Assembly: GCA_031271875.1 (NCBI GenBank)
Contig: JAISVD010000089.1
Span: 1 to 7,917, forward strand
Direction: 5' to 3'
DNA from: Spirochaetaceae bacterium
GTDB taxonomy: Bacteria > Spirochaetota > Spirochaetia > Treponematales > Treponemataceae
DNA: 7,917 nucleotides
Shown: positions 1 to 4,465 of the stretch, one piece after another
Numbering within the stretch: position 1 is the first letter of the stretch
How the letters are laid out: each line of letters starts with the position of its first letter
Notes under the pieces: model-generated
The model's database searches: none
Seen by the model: the letters and a program-made list of their open reading frames with translations, nothing else
Told to the model about the DNA's origin: nothing
Translations under genes and position numbers: made by a program

Positions 1-1325
1 AATTTATTAAATTCTGTAATACGGCTTTTTATCAAACTGTCTTGTTTATAAATATCATCATTTACTGCCTTTAAGTTCTCGTTAATAGTATTAAGCCGTA
101 TTTTTGATTCTTCCCAAAATCTCTTTTGCTCTTCGAGTCTTCCTTTCCGTTCGTATTGCTGATTTAGTTCCACTACTATTTTTTCCAAATCTTCCGTTAC
201 TCCTGCTTTTTGCAATTGTTCTACAAGTTCTTTTTCTGCCTTTGTCAGGTTATCAATTTCGGTTTTTTTTATCAAAATAGTTTTTTCTAATTCAGGTAAT
301 TCTCTGGTAATAAATTTTAATTTTTCAGAGATTAAATCATTGTGAAACTTCAATGTATTTTCAAAAGATACTTGAATAGTTGATATCAATGCTTGTGCCT
401 TTTCGTAAAGTAATTTTATTTGCGAAGAATCAATTTGGGAATATTCTTTTTCCAGCCCCTCTTTGCTTTCAATAATCAAATCTTTACGCATTTCAAATTT
501 TCCCAACTCGGATGAAGTTTTGTTTAATTGATACTTGACCTCGTTTAACTTATCAATGTCTTCTTTATAATTGGGATTGAGATTGAAATTATTTTTTTTG
601 CAGTCAAGTTCTTCTATCTTTCGATTAACAACAGATAAGGTTTGCTCAATTAACGATAAACTACTTGTGTTTTTTTCAAATTGTTTTTGCATTCGTTCTT
701 CGGTTTTCTTTTCATCTGAAAGTCGATATTTTTCGCTCATTTCTGTAAACTCCAATCCCAACCAAAACAAGTATAATGCTTCGTATTCTTCTGCTTTTGT
801 ATAAGGATGTAGAACTTTAACAATATTATTCATTTTATTTTTTTCATCTCTAATATTTTTAGAAATAATTTGCCTAAATGTTGGTTTTTCTACTTCTGTA
901 TTGAAAACCAGTTGCTTTAAACATGAATCAAATTCTGCATTATCAGTAATATTCTGATTATTTATTTCTTGAATTTTCTTTTTATATGTTAGAAAATTCC
1001 TTTTTATTACTAATTCGGGACTATTTTTATCATCGATATTTTTAACGAGAATGATTGAAATAATTACATTGTTTTTCTTCAAAAAACCTTCAATAACAGT
1101 GTTTGGCTGTTTTTTAAACTCTGTATCTTGGTAGATATTTTTACCATCACTGCCAAAGCAAAAATCTACAAGCCTCAACACAGTAGTTTTCCCCACATTA
1201 TTTCCTGTTGATTGTGGTGGTTGCGATTCAGGTGTTTCATCGACAATAAAATTCACCCCTTTGTGAAAATTAATTTCTCTGATAATTTCATCGCCTTTTT
1301 GTATGACTAATTTTTTTAGAAACAT
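1..1325 (-). CDS. DUF2326-like coiled-coil ABC ATPase of an ABC three-component system (3' end outside window)
   Basis: An uninterrupted minus-strand frame of 441 codons runs from ATG at 1325 off the left edge. The start MFLKKLVIQKGDEIIREINF is followed by a P-loop, TGNNVGKTT (residues 40-48), then VLRLVDFCFG. The first P-loop position is Thr rather than Gly. FRQIISKNIRDE (about 152-163) and LYLFWLGLEF (about 184-193) follow, then a long Lys/Glu-rich stretch to the edge that looks like coiled coil. This layout fits the RecN/SMC-like ATPases with a DUF2326 region that form the sensor of ABC-3C conflict systems. Walker B, the ABC signature and the second head half would lie outside the window, so catalytic competence cannot be judged. 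The first 10 bases overlap the preceding gene's end, which implies translational coupling. Codon use is strongly AT-biased, like its two partners. I am confident it is an SMC-like ATPase and fairly confident of the DUF2326 assignment. Confidence 0.8.
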   Translation of the reverse strand, partial: MFLKKLVIQKGDEIIREINFHKGVNFIVDETPESQPPQSTGNNVGKTTVLRLVDFCFGSDGKNIYQDTEFKKQPNTVIEGFLKKNNVIISIILVKNIDDKNSPELVIKRNFLTYKKKIQEINNQNITDNAEFDSCLKQLVFNTEVEKPTFRQIISKNIRDEKNKMNNIVKVLHPYTKAEEYEALYLFWLGLEFTEMSEKYRLSDEKKTEERMQKQFEKNTSSLSLIEQTLSVVNRKIEELDCKKNNFNLNPNYKEDIDKLNEVKYQLNKTSSELGKFEMRKDLIIESKEGLEKEYSQIDSSQIKLLYEKAQALISTIQVSFENTLKFHNDLISEKLKFITRELPELEKTILIKKTEIDNLTKAEKELVEQLQKAGVTEDLEKIVVELNQQYERKGRLEEQKRFWEESKIRLNTINENLKAVNDDIYKQDSLIKSRITEFNK

Positions 1326-1549
1326 TTTCTAATTTCTCCTTTTTCATTTAATCGAATAACCCCTAAAATAAACAACCAATCTAGCACAAGAGAAAAAAGA
1401 TTTAAAGATATTTTTTCTCTTGTGTTTACTTCTGCAAATAAGTCAAGAAAATCCCACTCTTCCTGTATGGAAGAGTTTAGAACTTCTATTGTCTTTGCAC
1501 CTAAATAATACAAGTCACGTTCAGGGTGTGTGTTTTTGCTTACTATCAT
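1316..1549 (-). CDS. ABC-3C middle component, MC6-like small protein
   Basis: This 77-residue protein lies between the HNH gene and the ATPase gene. Its ATG overlaps the HNH stop as ATGA (4 bases), and its stop lies inside the first codons of the ATPase gene (10-base overlap), so all three are probably co-translated. The sequence opens MIVSKNTHPERDLYYLGAKTIEVL and ends with a hydrophobic helix plus short strand, LVLDWLFILGVIRLNEKGEIRK. From memory this matches the small 'middle component 6' proteins of ABC-3C systems, which are thought to bridge ATPase and effector. The C-terminal part looks like a compact winged-helix-type fold. There is no catalytic motif, signal peptide or membrane segment. 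The assignment rests on the resemblance and, more strongly, on the position between the two partners. Confidence 0.7.
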   Translation of the reverse strand: MIVSKNTHPERDLYYLGAKTIEVLNSSIQEEWDFLDLFAEVNTREKISLNLFSLVLDWLFILGVIRLNEKGEIRKCF

Positions 1550-2334
1550 AATTTTGGAGGTTCCTCCAAGATATTACAACGCATAAAAGCATCAACTAAA
1601 ATAACTAATAGACCAACCTCTACGGCTTCCTTATCTAAATTTATATCAATTAAAGTCCATAACTTTTCTTTTATGTTGTCTATAATATTGTCAGCATTTC
1701 TTTTAATTTCTTCAAAATTAGAATACAAAGATTTTTCTTCGAGATATAAATTTGTGATATTTTGCAAAAGGAAGACTTTTTTATTAGAACCTTGCTTTTC
1801 TATTTCTTCATAAATCTTATTTAATTTGCCTTGATACGCAGAATATTCCTCAATTATATATTTGTATCTAATAACATTATTAAATTTTATTTTTTCTTGT
1901 GAATTAGGGGCATTTTGAGTCTCGTTTGTTTGTTCACCAAACAATTTTTCTCCAATAAGTTTAATTATATCATTAAGTATAGCAGGATTCTTTTGTATTA
2001 ATTCTGGTTTTAACATTTTTACTTCGTGCGCTTTTTTCATTTTACGCAATACTTCTACAGTGTATTTTGAAGCATTGCTTGGATTATCAACTTCTGTATG
2101 GTGATTTGGACAAAGTAGTATTAAATTTCCAAAACTTTTTCTATCTGTGTCATTAGAATGTGAATTATATCGTACTCCACCTTGTTCTGCGGCTTCAATA
2201 TGGCAAATTTCTGAGAGATTAGTATCATTTTCTCTATCTGCAAATTTTACATCACAATTTGGAAAAGCACATCGATTGCCAGAAAGAGCATATAGTCGTT
2301 TGATTGTTCCTTCATTTGGCTTCTTTCTAGCCAT
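1546..2334 (-). CDS. HNH endonuclease-domain effector of the ABC-3C system
   Basis: This 262-residue protein has an N-terminal HNH nuclease domain (about 12-90). CAFPNC (C22, C27) and LLCPNHH (C75, H78, H79) would form the zinc-binding treble clef. ICHIEA (H45) supplies the first HNH histidine and GNLILLC (N70) the central Asn. All expected residues are present, so the nuclease looks intact. A linker (about 105-140) leads to a charged, mostly helical C-terminal half, which in this class is expected to contact the middle component or ATPase. It is the first gene of the operon. The start is fixed by a good Shine-Dalgarno site (GAGGTG, 6 bases upstream). A weak promoter may lie at 2369-2397 (TATAGT, with a poor -35). 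The probable role is DNA cleavage once the ATPase senses invading or aberrant DNA; this is inferred from family knowledge, and the trigger is unknown. Confidence 0.82.
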   Translation of the reverse strand: MARKKPNEGTIKRLYALSGNRCAFPNCDVKFADRENDTNLSEICHIEAAEQGGVRYNSHSNDTDRKSFGNLILLCPNHHTEVDNPSNASKYTVEVLRKMKKAHEVKMLKPELIQKNPAILNDIIKLIGEKLFGEQTNETQNAPNSQEKIKFNNVIRYKYIIEEYSAYQGKLNKIYEEIEKQGSNKKVFLLQNITNLYLEEKSLYSNFEEIKRNADNIIDNIKEKLWTLIDINLDKEAVEVGLLVILVDAFMRCNILEEPPKL

Positions 2335-2337
2335 TCT

Positions 2338-2348
2338 TCACCTCTCCC
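2338..2348 (-). promoter_or_regulatory. Strong ribosome-binding site of the HNH gene
   Basis: On the minus strand GGGAGAGGTGA precedes the ATG at 2334. GAGG ends 6 bases before the start codon, which fixes this start. It contrasts with three other genes in the window that have no recognisable site. Confidence 0.75.
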
Positions 2349-2389
2349 TTTCAAATGAAAAATATTTCACTATAGGTATTTTTATCTTT

Positions 2390-2419
2390 AAAAAAAGCCC
2401 CGGCTGGTTCCGCCGGGGC
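2390..2419 (-). terminator. Intrinsic terminator upstream of the ABC-3C operon
   Basis: A perfect 8-bp GC stem (GCCCCGGC at 2397-2404 with GCCGGGGC at 2412-2419) encloses a 7-base loop. On the minus strand it is followed directly by seven Ts (2396 down to 2390). This is a textbook Rho-independent terminator reading leftward. It would stop transcripts from the DUF6338/YQP cassette, or from the short leader at 2420-2515, before they enter the HNH gene, whose start is 56 bases further on. Confidence 0.85.
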
Positions 2420-2460
2420 CGCATAATGAGACGGCTAGCAATTTGCGGTTTTTCGGAATC

Positions 2461-2508
2461 CTAACCATTGTAAAGCTGCATTGCATTTACAGTCCTGTTA
2501 AATGACAT
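2461..2508 (-). CDS. Possible 15-residue leader peptide (mini-ORF)
   Basis: ATG at 2508 opens a 15-codon frame, MSFNRTVNAMQLYNG, ending in TAG at 2461-2463. GGGGA lies a few bases upstream as a possible Shine-Dalgarno site. The start codon lies inside the left copy of the 18-bp inverted repeat. The frame sits just before the hairpins and the terminator, an arrangement reminiscent of attenuator leader peptides, but there is no run of a single amino-acid codon. It could equally be the head of a broken gene: beyond the stop the same frame stays open through the terminator. Coding is not demonstrated. Confidence 0.2.
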   Translation of the reverse strand: MSFNRTVNAMQLYNG

Positions 2509-2515
2509 TTTTTAT
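2498..2515 (-). repeat. 18-bp inverted repeat, left copy
   Basis: The minus strand reads ATAAAAAATGTCATTTAA, identical to the plus strand at 3178-3195. The pair forms a perfect inverted repeat about 660 bases apart enclosing the DUF6338/YQP cassette. The outer four bases of each copy are TTAA. Confidence 0.8.
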
Positions 2516-2528
2516 TCCCCATATATAA

Positions 2529-2711
2529 CTATTTTTTCTTTTCGGTATTGACTGTAACCACTTTTAATTCAACATTTCGTGCTCCAGTTCCGCCTTTGGG
2601 TGGTACAAATTTTTGAGGTTCCTTACCAGAGAGAACAGGTTGGTAGCTATCACCAGCACTCAGAACTGGTTGATAACTTTTTCGCACAACTTTATCCTTT
2701 TTATTAGGCAT
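2529..2711 (-). CDS. Small 'YQP / PPKGGTG' protein, partner of the DUF6338-like gene
   Basis: This is a 60-residue basic, low-complexity protein of unknown function. The start at 2711 (MPNKKDKVVRK) is preferred over an upstream in-frame ATG because AAGGAG lies 6 bases before it and the DUF6338 frame stops at 2713-2715, one base upstream of the ATG. It contains a tandem heptad, SYQPVLS twice (about residues 12-18 and 21-27), then KFVPPKGGTGARN and a Lys-rich tail. From memory, short proteins with YQP repeats and a PPKGG motif are commonly encoded directly after DUF6338 membrane proteins, and this order is kept here. There is no membrane segment or signal peptide, so it is probably an intrinsically disordered partner of the membrane protein. 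It appears intact although its partner is broken. Confidence 0.65.
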   Translation of the reverse strand: MPNKKDKVVRKSYQPVLSAGDSYQPVLSGKEPQKFVPPKGGTGARNVELKVVTVNTEKKK

Positions 2712-2712
2712 A

Positions 2713-3098
2713 CTACTCTCCTTTAGCTTTAAATAGCTCAATATAGTCAATCGCTTCATAATTTACTAACAACCCCATTGTATCTTCAATTGATTTGTTA
2801 AATTTTCCTTCATCAGTAATATCCCAAACCTCAAAACTGGAAGTAAGAATGGAACAATGACAAGAGAAATAATATAGGCAACAATCTCAAAAATCGAATT
2901 AATTTTTGCCAAAAGTGTTGGAAACCAATGAACAATAAGAAAATAATTCAATACTCCATAAAAAATTGCTTCATATAAAGAATCTGCTAGTGAAGTATGT
3001 TGTGTAGGGTGTATTAATCCCCATATTTTAAGACTTAAAAATCCAGGGGCAACTATAATTATGAACAAACCAATAGTTGTATTGGTTAAAAAATCCAT
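2713..3098 (-). pseudogene. DUF6338-like membrane protein gene, broken by internal deletion and frame change
   Basis: From ATG 3098 the frame encodes 110 residues. About 90 look like the N-terminal half of a DUF6338 protein: a membrane segment with APGFLSLKIWGL (about 8-29), LYEAIFYGVLNYFLIVHWF (about 41-59), and IVAYIISLVIVPFLLPVL (about 72-89). The frame then runs into a short, unrelated tail and stops at 2766-2768. In another frame the same DNA (2832 down to 2713) encodes EVWDITDEGKF... followed by an IDYIELF ending, which resembles the C-terminus of the family, with its own stop just before the YQP gene. The N- and C-terminal pieces nearly abut, so the soluble middle (tens of residues in a family of about 200 as I remember it) is missing. 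I read this as deletion plus frame change. Assembly error is possible, and the 110-residue product may still be made. Confidence 0.65.
2718..2723 (-). promoter_or_regulatory. Ribosome-binding site that fixes the YQP gene start
   Basis: AAGGAG lies 6 bases upstream of ATG 2711, inside the last codons of the DUF6338-like reading frame. It supports the shorter 60-residue product. Confidence 0.7.
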
Positions 3099-3104
3099 CT
3101 TTCA

Positions 3105-3133
3105 AAATTACAGAAAAAATTGGCTGTTGTCAA
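3105..3133 (-). promoter_or_regulatory. Candidate promoter of the DUF6338/YQP cassette
   Basis: A perfect -35 TTGACA (3133-3128) is followed after 17 bases by TAATTT (3110-3105), a partial -10. Transcription would begin at about 3098, the A of the start codon, so the message may be leaderless. GAAAG directly abuts the ATG, too close to act as a Shine-Dalgarno site. A 5-bp inverted repeat, GTGTA/TACAC (3134-3138 with 3147-3151), abuts the -35 and could be an operator. Confidence 0.45.
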
Positions 3134-3177
3134 GTGTATGATTTATTACACCAATTCAATGGGAAGAAAATTTGCGG

Positions 3178-3195
3178 ATAAAAAATGTCATTTAA
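3178..3195 (+). repeat. 18-bp inverted repeat, right copy
   Basis: The plus strand reads ATAAAAAATGTCATTTAA, the exact reverse complement partner of 2498-2515. It lies where the AT-rich segment gives way to DNA of higher GC, and just outside the promoter of the DUF6338-like gene. Confidence 0.8.
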
Positions 3196-3230
3196 TCAAA
3201 CAAGCTCGCGTTCCGTCCAAACCAAAGAGG

Positions 3231-3818
3231 TCAGTAATTGGCAAGAAACATCATACCGAGGAGCACTGCGATACGGTATTTGTTCTCCTGCCATTGAGGA
3301 TCGGTTGGGAGACTGATAATATACCACCAGAATACGCCGAATTCGGGATCGATCCGTATCGCGTATTCGGGGAAATCATCCTTTCTCGCCTGAGCGCCGA
3401 AGAGCAGGTAAACCACATCATACATGACCTTCAGGAATTCCTGATAACCTTTTCTGTAATCTCCGGTTTCCATGCTTTCGCACAATCCGTTTATGCGAAA
3501 CAAAACTTGAGCCTTGAGGGACTCATCAACCTTCTCAATCCATGTTTTCTGTACCAGAAGCTCGAGATTACTCTTAAAACTCTGTATGAGCTTCTTTTCA
3601 CATTTATTCTGTGTATCGGAGTTTTCAAAAATAAGTGTATCACATGTCTGTCTGTCCTGTCCGGCGGGGATTCCGCCGAAACAGGTCGAGAGAATGAATG
3701 TTGAATCAGATAATTGCGTTGAATCATCAGCAGTGAGAAAACGGGACAGAGCGTTTTTGACCTCCGGTGAAATAAACGAGGCAACTGTTGTGTCTTTCTT
3801 AAGTTCAGAATTCTGCAT
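3231..3818 (-). CDS. Hypothetical protein, 195 residues
   Basis: I do not recognise a named domain. The protein looks soluble: a Lys/Asp-rich N-terminal half, a helical middle (about 75-140), and an aromatic C-terminal part containing MYDVVYLLFGAQ, EYAIRIDPEFGVFWWYIISL and a terminal LLGMMFLANY. The C-terminal motif is reminiscent of uncharacterised spirochaete proteins, but I cannot name a family. The only early Met is at the annotated start, which has no Shine-Dalgarno site. TTGACA lies 34 bases upstream of it, so the mRNA may be leaderless. The gene is divergent from def and its GC content is intermediate. An imperfect palindrome (3656-3685) lies inside the coding region, encoding the FGGIPAGQ segment. 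Longer plus-strand frames here are antisense shadows. Confidence 0.6.
   Translation of the reverse strand: MQNSELKKDTTVASFISPEVKNALSRFLTADDSTQLSDSTFILSTCFGGIPAGQDRQTCDTLIFENSDTQNKCEKKLIQSFKSNLELLVQKTWIEKVDESLKAQVLFRINGLCESMETGDYRKGYQEFLKVMYDVVYLLFGAQARKDDFPEYAIRIDPEFGVFWWYIISLPTDPQWQENKYRIAVLLGMMFLANY
3656..3685. repeat. Imperfect palindrome inside the hypothetical gene
   Basis: CCTGT-C-CGGCGG, a GGATT loop, then CCGCCG-AA-ACAGG. The two arms pair over 11 bp with one asymmetric mismatch. It is GC-rich compared with the gene around it and keeps the frame open. It may be a small inserted palindromic element or coincidence. Confidence 0.4.
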
Positions 3819-3823
3819 ACTTA

Positions 3824-3852
3824 TAAATCGTATTTTATGGCGTTTTTGTCAA
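3824..3852 (-). promoter_or_regulatory. Candidate promoter of the 195-residue hypothetical gene
   Basis: A perfect TTGACA (3852-3847) lies 34 bases upstream of ATG 3818. At 17-18 bases spacing the -10 is poor (GATTTA or ATTTAT). TATAAG (3825-3820) is closer to consensus but too far from the -35 and almost touches the ATG. Confidence 0.3.
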
Positions 3853-3865
3853 TAGTGTGCCATTA

Positions 3866-3883
3866 CACCTGTGTTGCACCTGT
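3866..3883 (+). repeat. Direct repeat CACCTGT x2 upstream of the def promoter
   Basis: CACCTGT occurs at 3866-3872 and 3877-3883, an 11-base period (about one helical turn). It ends 3 bases before the -35 of def, in the divergent region between def and the hypothetical gene. It is a plausible protein-binding site; no known regulator is recognised. Confidence 0.35.
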
Positions 3884-3886
3884 CGA

Positions 3887-3915
3887 TTGACTGATCGCAG
3901 TGAAAAGTATACCAT
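3887..3915 (+). promoter_or_regulatory. Candidate promoter of the def-fmt-PASTA operon
   Basis: TTGACT (3887-3892), a 17-base spacer, then TACCAT (3910-3915, 4 of 6 consensus). The predicted start, about 3922, falls at the def ATG (3923). No Shine-Dalgarno sequence precedes that ATG, so def may be translated from a leaderless message. Confidence 0.45.
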
Positions 3916-3922
3916 ATATCAT

Positions 3923-4465
3923 ATGAAAGTATTGCGTTTGGGGGACCTGATCCTCCGCCGGCAGGCAGAAGCGGTACAGGAGGTGAATGACGAAATCCGC
4001 GCCCTTATCGCGGATATGTTCGTTGATCTTGACCGGGAGCGCGGTATCGGCCTCGCGGCGCCGCAGGTTGGAAAATCCATCCGGCTTTTTGTTATTAAGG
4101 TTGATGATAATATAGAACGGGTTTTTATAAACCCCCAGATTATCGGGACATCCCAGGAGATGGTACTGTATGAGGAGGGGTGTCTCAGTATTCCGAAGGT
4201 ATGGGAGAAGATTCTCCGCCCCTCCGGGGTGACGGTTCAGGCTCTCAACGAACGGGGGCGTCCCTTCACCCTTGAGGCCGACGGACTGCTGGCCCGGGTG
4301 ATCCAGCATGAATATGACCATCTGAACGGCATCCTGTTTATTGACCGTGCAAAACCCGAAGTCCGGGAGAAAGTGGAGACTGCGTTTGCCGAAAAAGCCC
4401 GGAAAGAGGCGGAATGGGCCGCAGCTAAGCAAGAAACTGAAAAAACCGGGAGGAAAAAGGGATAA
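3923..4465 (+). CDS. def: Peptide deformylase
   Basis: Removes the N-formyl group from the initiator methionine of new proteins at the ribosome. All three signature motifs are present: GIGLAAPQVG (41-50), EGCLSIP (85-91) and QHEYDHLNG (128-136). C87, H129 and H133 would bind the catalytic metal (Fe/Zn), E130 is the general base and Q48 the oxyanion residue. The 180 residues match bacterial deformylases; the last 35 form a charged, probably helical tail. The start MKVLRLGD is chosen because it is the usual family N-terminus. The frame stays open to 3857, but the extra 22 residues are cysteine-rich and unlike any deformylase, and would overlap the promoter. No Shine-Dalgarno site is visible. 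The stop overlaps the fmt start by one base (TAATG), giving coupled expression with the enzyme that adds the group Def removes. Confidence 0.96.
   Translation: MKVLRLGDLILRRQAEAVQEVNDEIRALIADMFVDLDRERGIGLAAPQVGKSIRLFVIKVDDNIERVFINPQIIGTSQEMVLYEEGCLSIPKVWEKILRPSGVTVQALNERGRPFTLEADGLLARVIQHEYDHLNGILFIDRAKPEVREKVETAFAEKARKEAEWAAAKQETEKTGRKKG

Larger units (their letters stand above)
2397..2515 (-). ncRNA. Candidate structured leader or small RNA ending in a terminator
   Basis: Between the YQP gene stop (2529) and the terminator, the minus strand can fold several short hairpins: GTAAA/TTTAC (2486-2490 with 2470-2474), GGTT/AACC (2463-2466 with 2447-2450) and CCGCA/TGCGG (2444-2448 with 2419-2423). 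The 8-bp terminator stem follows. The last two share bases and would be alternatives. The segment is less AT-rich than its surroundings. I recognise no RNA family. It may simply be the 3' untranslated region of the cassette transcript, a leader for the HNH operon, or an independent small RNA. The stems are short apart from the terminator. Confidence 0.3.

Noticed and set aside
2447..2466. Minus-strand GGTTAGGATTC, resembling a piece of eukaryotic tRNA-Glu
   Set aside because: No acceptor, anticodon or T-arm can be folded around it, so there is no tRNA gene.
3185..3316. 43-codon plus-strand ORF starting inside the right inverted repeat (MSFNQTSSRS...)
   Set aside because: Its start resembles the left-copy mini-ORF, but the similarity ends with the repeat, and the rest is antisense to the end of the hypothetical gene.
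3120..3704. 194-codon plus-strand frame opposite the hypothetical gene
   Set aside because: The minus-strand frame 3818-3231 has the better protein character (conserved-looking aromatic C-terminus); the plus frame reads as Cys/Leu/Phe-rich noise and crosses the inverted repeat.
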